From: Orthonyx spaldingii
Taxonomy: Eukaryota; Chordata; Aves; Passeriformes; Orthonychidae
NCBI GenBank assembly: GCA_013397795.1
Contig: VZTJ01004315.1
Location: forward strand, 1-64,000
Length of the DNA stretch: 64,000 nt
Reading direction: 5' to 3'
Numbering within the stretch: the stretch's first letter is position 1; every line of letters starts with the position of its first letter. Made by a program: the position numbers and the translations under genes. The notes beneath the pieces are model-generated. The model was not told the origin of the DNA, searched no databases, and was given only the letters and a program-made list of their open reading frames with translations. Of this stretch, positions 1-11,751 are shown one piece after another.

Positions 1-42
1 TCAGAAATCAGGCTGAGGAAAATACTGGGCATCTTAACTTAC

Positions 43-115
43 CTTCCTTGTGGTCTTTGTGATACAGATGGTTTCGTTTTTTTCATTTACCATCATGTTC
101 ATGAGTGCCTCCAGA
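43..115 (-). other. Candidate internal exon at window edge (unverified)
   Basis: On the minus strand this 73-base segment ends at a perfect donor, AAG followed by GTAAGTTAAG. It starts after TGTGCAG, an acceptor with a poor pyrimidine tract. With one leading base it contains 24 open codons (including LEALMNMMVNEKNETICITK) and ends in phase 0. Joined to 1164-1259, the split codon becomes AGT (Ser) and the frame stays open, giving about 56 codons across the pair. Any further exons would lie left of position 1, outside the window. No protein family is recognised. The weak acceptor is the main doubt. Confidence 0.25.
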
Positions 116-986
116 CTGCACATGGAGTTTCCACCACAATTTCCATGGTGTAGCTTTGCTATTTATTCCATGCCTCTCCATCCCACAATCCTCTTCAAAC
201 ATGGAACTCCTTCTTCCGAATTGAAATTCAGGGAATTGTCAACAAGTCCCCATCCATGCAGAATAGGTGCAAATGTGATGATGATGATAATCCTGGGACA
301 AATGCTGTTCCCCATCAGCCTGGTGTCAGCTCAGAGCCTTCTGGCTGTGCTGGGGCTGCTCTGTGTGGCTGTTCCGTGGAGCTGCAGCAGTTTCAGCCCT
401 GTCAGAGCACACTGATATCCATGGAGAACGTGTGCATCTGGCTTTGTGTTCCAGCAGTTCAACAGTTCCTTGCTGGGGATACTTGCAGGAACAGTACAAC
501 CTGTAAAATAATGGTTACCACTCTATTACAGCTTATTTTTCAAGCTCTTTTCTTCTGTGACTATTGGTTATGGCACTACAGTTAAAAATGAAGTTCTACT
601 GTGATCAGGGTTTTCACCTCTTCTGAATTATGGTCCCAGCTCTCTTGGCAAGAAGGACAGTGACTTTATACTGACTCTCACAGTTCGTTGTATATTATTT
701 TACCCAGCACTTGTAAAATCCATTCACAATTTATGATAAAAATAGATTTATATGTATTGTCTGAAGTGTGAGGGGAAAAGTTGCATTGACTACCTAGAAC
801 TGGTTGTTGAGTAAAGAGCAGGTAACTGCAAAAAGTAGTGGTTCAAGTTCTGCTGAGAGAGGGGCTTTGTAGTGTGCACAAATTCATGCTGTGTTTCCAA
901 GAGAAAAGATCCATGTTTCCCAATTTCATTTCTAAAAGTATGTTATTATTCATTTAATAAACCTAATTTTAACACAAGAAAATATT

Positions 987-1003
987 AAAAATAAATAAAT
1001 AAA
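987..1003 (+). repeat. (AAAT)4 microsatellite
   Basis: Four near-perfect AAAT units after an A-rich lead. A similar short run lies at 29741-29754. Confidence 0.85.
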
Positions 1004-1163
1004 AGGCAATACAAAATAGATTAAGATAGAAACATACAAAAAGATTAATAGTCTGTGAGTGAATCAGCAACTTGGCCTGGCAATACAGGTGCCAGCTTAA
1101 GGTAAAGAGTGTCCTTGGAGGCACAGTGTCCCCCACTGTGTGTGCAGGGGGTCTCTTACTCAC

Positions 1164-1259
1164 CTCTGCAGTTGTGCTCTCCTGCTCAGGACCAGAGTCT
1201 CCATCACTGCTCCAAGGTCGGTACACACAACCAAACAGGAATTATTTGTGACTCCAGCA
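1164..1259 (-). other. Candidate internal exon (unverified)
   Basis: On the minus strand this 96-base segment is preceded by a pyrimidine-rich acceptor (CTTTTGTTGCCTCAG) and followed by a consensus donor (GCAGAG then GTGAGTAAG). One frame stays open across it: one leading base, 31 codons, two trailing bases. The other two frames have stops. The predicted peptide (including VVCTDLGAVMETLVLS) is not one I recognise. Its trailing phase fits the next minus-strand candidate (43-115). Good splice signals occur by chance every few kilobases, so this could be a non-coding RNA exon or coincidence. Confidence 0.28.
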
Positions 1260-3404
1260 CTGAGGCAACAAAAGCATCACGGAAAAGTGGTGTTCCTTGT
1301 CCTTGAAGCAGCTGTAAACACATCTACAAACACAATAGACCAGGCATTTGTATAGTGGTGTTTGAAGCTGTGTAAAAGATAATGCAACAGTTAATTCTCT
1401 GCTTTAGTTGGGCATTTCCTCACCAGCAGTTGCTACTAAATAAGTCCCCAACATTTTTCAAGGGCATAACTTGCAACAAGACAGCAATAACCATTACATA
1501 TTGTTTTCAATAAGATGCCATTTTCCTTTCTGGCAGGCAGCAATGAGCTTTTAATGGGTAACATTTGTTTCATAAAACTCCCAGATGCTGCTTTGACAAT
1601 TGCAAGGGAAGAAGAGAAGAAAACAAACCCAAAGCAAGGGCAGAAAATACAAAGAGCAAATGAAAGATTCAGTTTCCACTGTAATGATTTATCTTGTGTC
1701 CCAGGCTGATGTAGATTTTTGCTGGATCAGGCATCCCTGGTGAACCTTTGCTGCAGAGCTCTGCTGAGATCCTGGGTCTCCCACCTGGTGCAGCCCCCCA
1801 GTCACTCTGAGTCATGATGGAAAATACTGGAATGAAGTTACCACTCAAGTAGAGCCAGTCAAGTAAAAACAAAAATTATAGGGGATAAGCTCTCCAGACT
1901 ATATAAAAAAAACAATATAGAAAAAAATACAGATGACAAATAAATGGCACCAACCTCATTCCAGAAGATGAAGCACACTGTGAAGTAGCAGCAGTCTAAC
2001 CTGAAGAATGGGAAAGAAAACATCTGTGAAGAGGCAGGACAGTAGCCATGGCCATTGCTTTCCCACGTCTCTTTTTTGAGCCCTCCAGCATATCTGGTGA
2101 GTAGCAAGAGGCACTTTTTTCCCTGAACAGACCCAAACCATGGGATTTTGAAGAGTCTGTCAGCACTGCCTCAGGACTGGTGCCAGGGAGCTAAAGACGG
2201 GCAACTGAGTGCCTTGGTCTAAGTGGCTGGACAAAATCCAGGGGTTCCACATATTCTGTGTTGAAAAGAAAAACTGCAATTCTCAGCATGTATCTTTGAA
2301 GCAATCCTGCAGAGGTCCTGTTCCCCAGGTTCAGGGGGAGTCAATCCACAGGGGATGGATTTGTTTGCACAGCCCTAGGTCAGGCTCAGCCAGCTCTGTT
2401 CCCCCTCAGCTTCCCACACTTAGTCCAAACAGACTGGAAAGAGAGCATTTCCTCTCTCGCTGCTTCTCTGCTCCTGTTTCTTCTTCTGTGCAGAAACAAG
2501 AACTTCCAGAGAACAGCTGAAAGGGTCATGACTAGTACATGTCCACACCCTTATTGTGGATGGTAAAATCTCTGCACATGGTGTGAGGTGTCTGAGTACT
2601 ACCCAAAGCAAATTCATGAGTTTTCCCTCATCTAATCCCATTGACTTTAATCTGAATGACTGTCTATGCAATCCAGTATTAACTCATCACAGCAGGTCCA
2701 AGAAAAATATTGCACCAAAAGTACTATTTTCTAAATTTGGGTACTCTGCAAAAATTCACAGGTTCAATTTGTTTAATACTGTGATACCAGCACATTATAA
2801 CTTGTAATTAAAAACTGTATTCTCTCATTATATCTGCAGGTCTTTCACACGGCTGTCATCCAGAAACAAGGCAATGCAAGCTGATCTCCAGAGACTGGGA
2901 CACTGCGCCCTGACCTTGGTGCACAGGGATTTTTTTCACTGATCACACAAACATTTACTGGCACAAAAAATAACTGGAGTGGAAAGGGAGCAGTTCCCAA
3001 CTGACAGGGCAGCCATGCTTCCTCAGATCAGACTGTAACCTGGGATAAAACAACTGTAAAAGCAAAAGGAGACTTATTTTTCTTAAAGCAGAAATGCTCA
3101 GTAATACCCATGTTCTACCTCATGTAAGTCTGAAGAATATTTAAGGCATCACATGCTGAGGATGGGACTGGGGAGTATGAGCCAGAGCCACTGGTGTCTT
3201 CTGAGGGTTTGCTGCTGGATTAGCCTGTAAGATTCACAGTAGTTTAAATGGAGGCAGGATTTAAAGCGCTGCAGATCACACCTACCTGAGCAATACAACA
3301 GATTTTACAGGGCAAGACCAGGTTCAGTGTAGGGACAATGCACATTCCCACACAGGCACAGTCCCTGCGCTGCCATGGCCAGGCCATGCTGCCTCCTCAA
3401 ACAC

Positions 3405-3600
3405 TGATTTCCTGAGGCTTTGCCTGATGCTGTTTTAATTCTTCACACTGTGGGGCTCCATCACTCACTCACCCTGGGAGATCGTTCCACCGTTTAGGAG
3501 ACATTACTATGGCTGTTTTACCCCAACTTCATCCAAAATTCTACCTTTCCCAATTTAATTCATTCTTTACACATCTTTTTTTCCTCCATGGGTATTACAG
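3405..3600 (-). mobile_element. Possible ancient LINE (CR1/L3-like) relic
   Basis: The segment GGGAGATCGTTCCACCGTTTAGG with flanking pyrimidine-rich DNA is reminiscent of the GGGAG-TTGTTCCA motif seen in antisense copies of old CR1/L3-type LINEs. No second diagnostic block was found. This is a low-confidence call from memory of the family; a repeat-library search would decide it. Confidence 0.2.
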
Positions 3601-3760
3601 TGTTCCTTTCTTATTCCAGATGAAGTCAAGCTATTAGCAACTAAAAATCAGTCTTATTCCTTAGCGGGAGAGATGTAACCTCGAGCAGGTTCAGGTAGGT
3701 AATTATGGACTGTACTTAGGGGTCTGCTGAAACTTTCTGCCTGATTTCCCGTCCCTGCAG

Positions 3761-3953
3761 GGATGGTAATTGGTGTTCCACATGGAAGTATCCCAGCCCC
3801 TCCAGCAGCGAGCAGGGCAGCAATGAGAGGCTCCACGAGGAGCTCTCTGCAGCCCCCCAGGCTGGGAGAGGAGAGGGAAGTGTTTCCCAGCTCTGCAGAA
3901 CGCCAGAGACCAAACAGAGCCATGAAATTCACAGCCGGAGGGACCACGGTCAG
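3761..3953 (+). other. Candidate internal exon, plus strand (unverified)
   Basis: A clean acceptor (TGATTTCCCGTCCCTGCAG) and a strong donor (ACGGTCAG then GTGAGC) bound 193 GC-rich bases with several CpGs. One plus frame is open throughout (two leading bases, 63 codons, two trailing bases) and includes an ATG at 3763. The peptide is Arg/Pro/Ser-rich and unrecognised. The opposite strand is also open here, which weakens the coding argument because stop codons are rare in GC-rich DNA. A long non-coding RNA exon would fit as well. Confidence 0.25.
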
Positions 3954-5875
3954 GTGAGCTTCTCCCCAGGCTGTGGTACCCACTGCAGAAACAGGGAAAT
4001 GTGACTCTTGGAAGTTAAATTTGTACAGAGAGGAAGAAATGGGTTATGTTCTGATTGCACATTGGCTTAAATCGGGAGCTGCTCTAATAATCCTGTGGAA
4101 TGGGATACCTCTGAGCGCCAGCTGAAGCAAAAAGCAGCTCAGGCTGAGGCCATGTGTGTCCCAGGTTTGCTTTTACTTTCTAAATTATTTTTCCTTAATA
4201 TAAATATCAACCACAACAGGTACTAACAGAACACTCCAGGAGCCTTTCCCAGCTGTTTTGGGCTTCAGCCCCCAAAGCTTGCCTCTCATAATTCAGTTTT
4301 AGCTTCAGGCACTTTAAAGTTAATGGACTCATTTGAGCAAAGGGCTTATTGGAAATCCATGTTGGAAAATAGTGAGCGTAAGTGTGCTGGTGCCAAGCCA
4401 TAAACACATTTATACAGTGCAGTAAATCAGTGCTGCTGCCTCTCTTTGGAGGGGCCGGGCCAATTAAGCCAAATGTACAGGATATGAGGATGGAACCTGT
4501 TCAGCTGCAGGCAGGTAGCAAAGGCTGCAGCCACACTGCCCTGCTGGGCCTCGTTTGGACATTGCCCTGCCTGGCCAAATTTGATACCATTTGCTTTTGG
4601 CTTGTCATTCACTGACTGCTCAAAAGGAACAGGGATCTGGAAGGGCATTGCCAGCATTGTGTGGGTGCAGCACAAGGACACACAAATGGAAGAGGCAGGC
4701 AAGGTGATGCCTGTGGACACCTACTGATACAAGGTCCACAAATGGACTTGGGCTCTGTAATGCAATACTGGTGCTGGACTCACTGTCAGAATTCCGACCT
4801 AAGTAGAGGTCCTGTGACCTGAGGAGTGACTTTTACAAACAAGAAAATGTTATTTGTTATCAGAACATTTCATTCAACTACCTTAATTACCCTCCTGCCT
4901 CTTAAGTGTTATCTAAAATACAAAATAAAGTACAAAAATGGGATGCTACAGAGAGCTGGTGAGCTTTTAGTGCATTAAGTCCCTGAAAATTATTTATATT
5001 TTCTGTTTGTGTAAAACCTGACACTGACTATTAAAAGTAAAGCTACCATTGCTTGAATAGGTGCTCAGATCATAGAAGCTGTAGTTAGAATCTGACAGCT
5101 GGCAGAGCTGTCTTGTAAAAATTCTAAAATGCATTAGAATCTGCACCAAAATATAATTTTTAAACGAGAGAGAAGAAGATGAAAAAGAGCCCTGTGTCCC
5201 ATTTAAAAGGGGAGAACTCAGACTTTGAGAGAATTAAAAAGGGGGGTTTCAAATAGTCTTTTAAAGGTTTTGTTTTCCTTTCCAGATCCAAAAAAGTCAA
5301 GCACACTTGTTGCTGTCCCAGTCCCTAATTCAAGATGGTCCTGTGCTACTCTGCCAATACCTAAAGCAGGAGGAAGAGATTTCCAAATAAAATGCCAAAA
5401 GCAACTGCCAGGTCACCAGCAGTGCCTGCCCAGGTCCTAACCCAGGGCACTAATTATCCATCTGCCTCATCAGCTGCCTCAACAGATTCTCCATCCTACG
5501 GCTGGGCACAGGAACAGGCTGCCTTTCCTCTTCTCACACATCTTACTGTGGGGTAGTTTTTTTTGGAATTACTTTTAAACTTTGTTCTAGCTATTCTGTT
5601 TGCACCTTCACTCCTCTCTTTATTTGTTTCACTGCTCATTTACTCACTGGAACAAAAATTGTTTGAGACAAGCACTAAAGAAGGGAGTATCTGTGAATAA
5701 AACCCAAACTCATTCCTCTCATGAGGCTGGCAACTCACTGCACCATCATAAACCAGAGGTATTCACCTTTAAACCTTGGCTTTTGAAAGCAAGGAGAAAC
5801 TCACATAAGCACAAAGCCAATAACGCAAAACAGAAAATCCACAAATATCTCACACTAGCAGGGCACTGCACTCAC

Positions 5876-5961
5876 CGTGGTGGGGAACAGCCCATTCCCC
5901 TGGAGCAGCATTCTTAAACAGCTCGTTCCTTGGCACTCCTTTGCACAGGAAATGCTGTCAC
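5876..5961 (-). other. Candidate internal exon (unverified)
   Basis: The minus-strand acceptor ATATCTCCTCTCTTTATTCAG is strong, and the donor CCACG then GTGAGTGCAG is near consensus. The 86-base segment holds two leading bases and 28 open codons, ending in phase 0. The peptide is cysteine-bearing (SCAKECQGTSCLRMLLQ) but unrecognised. The leading phase is compatible with candidate 6210-6264 just upstream. It cannot be joined in frame directly to 1164-1259, so if real it needs an intermediate exon or belongs to a different or non-coding transcript. Confidence 0.25.
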
Positions 5962-6209
5962 CTGAATAAAGAGAGGAGATATCTTGGTATGGGCCATGGA
6001 AGCTTCCGTTTCTGACTTGTATCAATATCATCTGGGGCAAAAGGGGAACCACAAAGAGGCAGGAAGACTCTGACTGCAACTTCCCTCCTGCAGCACCCTG
6101 GCCACAAGCTGCTGCTGCCTACCTTAATCCATTAACTCATCACCAAGGCAAGGGGGTATCTTCTGCCTTCACAGCTTCTTCACAGCATGAATTAGTAAGC
6201 TGACTCTAC

Positions 6210-6264
6210 CCTGAAGTAAAGAACATCCCAGCTCCCATCCTCTCTCCACCAAAGCCATCATTAC
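6210..6264 (-). other. Candidate internal exon (unverified)
   Basis: The minus-strand acceptor is very pyrimidine-rich (CTCTGTGCTCTTTTTTGCTCTACAG). A moderate donor, CTTCAGG then GTAGAG, follows 55 bases later. The segment reads 18 open codons (VMMALVERGWELGCSLLQ) plus one base, which joins the two leading bases of 5876-5961 as GGT. The intervening intron would be about 250 bases. Peptide not recognised; the donor is only moderate. Confidence 0.2.
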
Positions 6265-7045
6265 CTGTAGAGCAAAAAAGAGCACAGAGTGAAGGGTAAA
6301 AATCTCTGTTGAGATCTAGAAAGTGATTCTGCCTGGCTGCCTGTGGGGCTGTTCCCCTCAGCACGGCACTGACTGTGCAATGCATCATCTTTCACACACA
6401 GTACTCCTGGTTTCTTAATGTCTCAATTGCTTCTTCCAGTACATTAGCTCCATTTGTTTCTACAGCTACATCTCTAACCAGCCTAATTCCTCCTCTTTAT
6501 CATCTTGAAGAAATTTTGAAAGGCAACTCAGAAACTGTTCTGAGTTTTCCAAATGTGTTTCACTATTCCAGTGTCTGTTACACTGAGCTTGGAGCACCCT
6601 CATATCTACAAGGTATGAGAGATTTCCTTCACTGCAGATCCTTTATGAAGTCTAAAGGCTCCACTCAAACACCAGACTGGTGTGGCTCCACATTTGCTTT
6701 TTCACACTCACATTAAACAGACTTTAAACAGCTGACCTGTTTGTGGCACATGATGTTGCATGATATGGAAATTAAATATCAGGATTGTATTCCACCACCA
6801 GGTCCCAAGGGGTTAATAAAGGAGTCTGTTTGCTGATTGTTTTCCTGTGATATAAGCTTATAACAGTACATTAGTTCCTCATCAATTTGCAGTTTATCTC
6901 TACATTTTCCCTGACAGCCTTCCCAACAGCATTGTGGGGAGGAGTAAAGGACCACAGGGATTTCAGAACAAATCCTTTGCAGAACAATTTACAATATGTA
7001 CATTTGTTTACTTCTGCCATAATAGCTACATCTGCTTTCCTGACA

Positions 7046-7075
7046 CTAATTAATTAGGCCTCGCTTAATTAATTG
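7046..7075. promoter_or_regulatory. Paired homeodomain palindromes
   Basis: CTAATTAATTAG (7046-7057) is a perfect 12-base palindrome. TTAATTAATT follows at 7065-7074, eight bases after it, giving several overlapping TAATTA cores typical of homeodomain dimer sites. Could be an enhancer piece or AT-rich coincidence. Confidence 0.25.
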
Positions 7076-8163
7076 TGTTCTCTGAGGAAGGTGGTGCTGA
7101 CATTTTGCAGCTGGTACTCGAGAGGGGAGCTGTGCAAGGCAGAGTTCCTGACAGCATCCCTGAAGTCCTGCAGCTCCCCACAGCCTGCCAGTGCCCGTGG
7201 CCTGCACTGGGCCATGCAGCTGGAAGGAACCCGCTGGATCTGAGCCTTCAGCCCTCCTGCAACTGCCAAAAAAACTTCCAGCGGAGAAGTAACAGTCCAA
7301 AATCTGACTCGAGTCTAAATAAACCCCAAACCCAGAAACACAGATGTAGATAGCATACCTTGAGTTTCCTTCCAGTGAGGCCTCCTCTATTTATTTACTT
7401 ATTTAGATTTATCTCAACTTCCTTGAGTAAAAGTCGGATGTGACGGGACAGGTCTTGCTCTGGAGCACGTTAACATCAGCCCCACAGGTCTGCCCTGCAC
7501 ATCATTCCTGTGTGAGACTGCACTCTTGTTCTACACAGATGGGCAATCATGCATACAAATGCTCCTATAACTCATCCCAGAGTTACTGAGCTGTTTATAA
7601 AGGCAACTTTCCATCTATTCCTAACACTCCACATGCTACAGAGGTGTTTTCTCTTGTTCCCAAAATATTATTCTTCATTAATTGAATTTTGGTAAAACAG
7701 CTATACCCTTTGAGAGCTGGAGATTCTTAATCTCCTAACAGGCTCTTTGAGGTCGGGGGAAGAAGAAAGTCTAATATTTTCCACAGTGCTACATAGCCTA
7801 CTAATTTCTTGTCAAAATGGCATGTGTTTACCATCCCTCATTGACACTCTGACTGGACTTTGGCAAGGAAACCTTTGCCAACAACTGCTTTACAAGCAAA
7901 ACCTGCACTTTTCTCCCTGAGAGCTATTTTTTAAGAACACTTCCTTTAAAAATTTTTTTTCACAGAATTTCATGGCCGGCTGAGGTGTCCTGCTCCCAGC
8001 CGGGCTGCACCAATTTCAGCACCATCACACCAGAAATAAATGGGATTGTTTTTGGTGGCACAATGTCACATGCATTGACCATATCCCTGGCAACAGTGGG
8101 CCTGCCCTGTGGCTGTTTGAGAAGAAAGAAATGGAGTGAATCAGAATGAGCCACAGCCCCTGC

Positions 8164-8194
8164 AAAAAGGGGGGGAAAGGAAAGAAAGGAAGAG
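8164..8194 (+). repeat. Polypurine tract
   Basis: About 31 uninterrupted purines (A5G7, then AAAGG-type units). Such homopurine tracts can adopt triplex (H-DNA) structure; nothing else marks it as functional. Confidence 0.9.
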
Positions 8195-9124
8195 CCAGGC
8201 AGTGGGGTCTGGGAAGATTAGGTGCTGGTTTGAAAACACTGAGGCAATGGACTGAAACCCAAAAGATTACTTGTCTACTTTCTAGCTGCACCAATAATCA
8301 TTCTCTGCTAATTACCTTCCCTTTTGTGCTGTGGGTGCCATTAGCAGTGTCACAGCAGTGCCCAGGACAGCCCAAGGGTGCACAATGCATGTGCTGGGGG
8401 ACGTGCCATGGCACCAGCCACCAGACACATTTCAGGAAGGAGTTTCAATGCCTGAGTTTATTTTGTTTTGCTTGCAAACATCTGAGCTCTCCTATTTGGC
8501 AAAAAAGAAAACAAACAAAAAAAGCACTGCATGTCATTCTCTTTAAGGCTCCACATAAAAATCCTATCAGTGCTTTATAGACAGCAGTAGGGTAGTTTTC
8601 CCAGCTTCAAATGCTTTCCTGTTCCTGCTACTCATCCAGATGGAAAGGTTCTGCAAACAAAAGCAGTACAGTGAAGGCATGTGTGAGTTTGCTTCCAGAC
8701 ACTTCAGATTGCAGATATTTGTCTTACTCTTTGCTGTTGGCAAATCTGTCACTGAAGGCCACAACTACAGGTTTATCAGAAACGCAGAAAAACCCTCTCT
8801 TCCTGTTCTTTTTCACTTTGTCTTTCCTGCAAAGCAAGTTACCACCAAACACCAGTCAACGCTTGATTGTTGTAATGCAGGTGATTACAAGAAATTAGAA
8901 ATATTTGGTTTTTCTGAATGTTTTCTGCCTCAGTCTGTACCCAGGGTGCTGCTTCCACTTGAAATTGTTTTTCATCAGTGTTATCTGAAGCCCACAGTTT
9001 ATAACAGAAAGAGCTGACTATGTGAAACCAAAATGACACTGGGCTGTCAAAGCCAAGCACACACAGCCCAGGCTGGCTGGCAGAGCACAGGAATGCCTTT
9101 GGGAGCGGAGGGGAAATGCTGCGA

Positions 9125-9141
9125 GCGGGGCAGCCCCGCCC
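9125..9141. promoter_or_regulatory. GC-box palindrome
   Basis: GCGGGGC, A, GCCCCGC (9125-9139) is a perfect 15-base palindrome that reads an Sp/KLF GC box on either strand (CCCCGCCC at 9134-9141). It lies in a small CpG-bearing patch (about 9100-9145) that stands out from the AT-rich surroundings. No TATA box or coding exon is adjacent. Confidence 0.3.
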
Positions 9142-9574
9142 TGGGCAGCTCCTCCTCACATCCTTGTGCACAGCAGTTTCACAAGGACTTTTGCTGCTTT
9201 CCAGATCACAAGGGGCACAGAAGGTAGGCAGCACTGGCATCCTTACATTTTGAATCACTACGGCACCTTAATCTGATGTTCTGTTGGGTGATTTTGCAGT
9301 ACTCCTCCCCCATCTTAGTATAAGCAATCTAAAAATGTGTGAGACTGCTCCCTCCTGCAGGGTAAGGTTTGAATTTTAATGTTTAACTCGTCACCAACAG
9401 AAACTGTTAAATTAGGAAGACAAAAGTCAGTTTTACGTAGAGGAGTTTGGTTTTTAGTGGAGCTTGTTATTAGAATGAAGACATGGCTTTGATAAATTTG
9501 GAACACACCCAAACTACAAATCAGAGTTTTTAACTTCCAAAGTTGGCATGCAGTCGGCTGCCTTTGTTTTCATC

Positions 9575-9589
9575 TTTTTTTTTTTTTTT
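9575..9589 (+). repeat. T15 homopolymer
   Basis: Fifteen consecutive T bases followed by CAG. It forms an ideal polypyrimidine tract for a splice acceptor at 9591/9592 on the plus strand, but it may equally be a simple poly(T) run. Confidence 0.95.
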
Positions 9590-9592
9590 CAG

Positions 9593-9921
9593 AGCTCTTG
9601 ACAACTTCTATTCTAGCTGTGCAAGTTAAGAGCAGTGGTATCTGTAGAATTACTGCCAGAATATAAAAAAAAAATCACTTTAGACCCTTGCTTCAGAGAA
9701 GCCCTGCCATGAAAGGAAGCTGGAGAGATCTTTCCCCTTGAGTAAGGCAAATGACATGAAAAAAGCTGAGAAATACTGTTCAAAGCCAACGTCACACCCT
9801 GGGACAAGATCAAGACTCTGGAAGGTTTTTATGTCTTGGAAAGCTGGGTTCATAGGAGGGGTGGTAAACTTGCTTTCAATGTAATGAAAAAATGTCTTAA
9901 AAAAAGACTGAATGAGTTTAG
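9593..9921 (+). other. Candidate non-coding exon (unverified)
   Basis: A T15-CAG acceptor at 9591/9592 and a consensus donor (GTTTAG then GTAAGTAC) bound 329 bases. No plus-strand frame is open across it, so if spliced it would be an untranslated or long non-coding RNA exon. The acceptor may just be a poly(T) run that happens to end in CAG. Confidence 0.18.
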
Positions 9922-11751
9922 GTAAGTACATTTTCTTTAGGCTCTCTCAGGAGCTTGGATGCCCCTCTCATAAAACCTACAGATGCTCCTACCTCCTGCT
10001 TATCTCTGGAACTTTCAGCTCTACATTATGAACATGGCAGTGAACATCAGTGAAAGAAAAACAAATAAACAATTAAGGACTTGGCTGGGAAGCAGGCAGA
10101 AGTTCAGGCAAAGCATCTCCCTGGTTATATCCCACTGCTGCCCGACCTGAAGGCCCTTGTCTGGGGTGAGGTGCAGGGGAGGGCAGCAGGGAGGAAAAAC
10201 TCTCTTCCTGCCTCAGCACCACGTTCTACCTCTGCAGACACTGCTGGTATTCCCTGGCAGCACCTCCTACTGAGCTCAGCTCTGATTTGTATTGACATGC
10301 TGTAAACTCCAGCCCAAGTCCCACAGCTGGGCAGGAGAGAGGTGTTCTTCACTCTCTATCCCACCAACCCTTTATACGTAGCTCCAGGGACACTTAAATT
10401 TATATTCCTGCTATGCTTGTACAAAATATTTATGCATGAATAGAGGGAATTAACTAAAAATCCCCCTAACAAACAAACCAACCCCAGGCTATGCAAACTG
10501 ATCCTCCTCTCCCTCACTGGCAGTTCAGAGGAGTCCTGACAGTGTCACAGGTATGGTACCTGAGCTGCCATTCCCAAAGTTCACACAGAAACAGATCAGG
10601 CTTTGGTTCACCTCCAGTATGCCTGAGTCAGGCTCCTGTTGAGCAGAAAACACACGAAGATTTTGCTTCTTGCAAACAGCTCCTTGCTGTTAGAAACTGT
10701 TTGTGACATGCCCAGTCCTAGAGGAGTGCCAGGCCCGATTAATATTGTTTAACAAAGCACTTGGCTTGCCTCTGATGAACAGGAGAGGTCAGAGGGCAGG
10801 GACCTGTGCTGAAAGCTAATTGCTGAAGTTATTTGTCTGGCTTGTGTTAGGTGCTGGCATCCTGCTATACAAGTCAGAAGTGCAGAGTGCCCTAAGTGCA
10901 ATATTGCAATTTAAATGCTTATAACACAAGAGAGAAACAATTCACTGATCATCTCATTAGAGGCTTAGCTATTTACATCTGGACAGCTTTTCCCCTTTGA
11001 TCTTGTAAGAAAAATGAATGGAAGTTTAGGACACATTTAATTGCTTTTGTAAAGGCTTGGATCCAAGCAAAACACACTTATAATCTGGGAAATAACAATG
11101 AGGGGTTGTAAACTTATTCAATACCTCTGACCAGTTCTAGATACCAAACCAGACAATTGCAGTGTTAAAGAATTCAAGTGTGCTGACTCCTGGTTTCCAT
11201 TTGACTCCCATTACAAACCTCATCTGTATGCTACCAAACAAACCAACATCCTTCTTCCTGTGGATACATGAATGAGCTGTATTGTCATTGTTTGGCTTTA
11301 ATTTTTGCCCCCACAGTCTACAATAAACTGCAAACGCTGTAGCCTGAAAATTTAGTGAGTAGAGAAATCTCTGCTCCCATCTATCGGTGAGCAAGAGAAG
11401 AATGCCCATAAAACCAGTAAATCTGGCTGTTTCACCCAGGTCCCTGGATGGACAGATAATCCAGGGGTAGGGGCTCTCTGGTACCATCTGCTTGTTAATA
11501 AATGTAGTGGCCCTTTTTTCATTTCATTCCTCATTCTTCCAGTGGCACTTTTGGAGAGATGTCATAGCTACATTTGAATGACCACAAAGTCCTACCCAGC
11601 CTTCTCAGTATCCTATGCTGGGATGGCTTCCCTGTTAGTTTTTGCAAAAGATTTAATGAGTAGACATGATAGGGAAACAGATTCACAATGGGGCTGAACA
11701 AAATAAAGGTTTTTTTAATGCAAACCATGGTAACAACAGCAGAAAGTGATA

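Larger units (their letters stand above)
1..6400. other. Non-coding segment with exon-like islands
   Basis: Apart from the candidate exons listed separately, this is unique AT-rich DNA without a recognisable gene. GC-richer islands lie near 3.76-3.96 kb and 4.44-4.60 kb. Several good minus-strand donors lacking convincing partners are also present, for example a CAG/GTAGGT step near 3290. If a transcript crosses the window's left edge, it is most likely on the minus strand here. Confidence 0.6.
6400..11750. other. Non-coding segment
   Basis: No recognisable gene. It contains the TAATTA palindromes near 7.05 kb, the polypurine tract at 8.16 kb, the GC-box patch at 9.1 kb, and the T15-bounded segment at 9.59-9.92 kb. 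The 125-codon ATG frame at 8640-9017 has a weak start context and no recognised similarity. The remainder shows no structure I can name. Confidence 0.7.

Noticed and set aside
7963..8010. CACAGAAT followed by TGGCCGGCTGAGGTG, resembling an antisense CR1 tail
   Set aside because: The next diagnostic block (GGAAGGGACC) is absent and the octamer repeats are missing, so two short matches are not enough.
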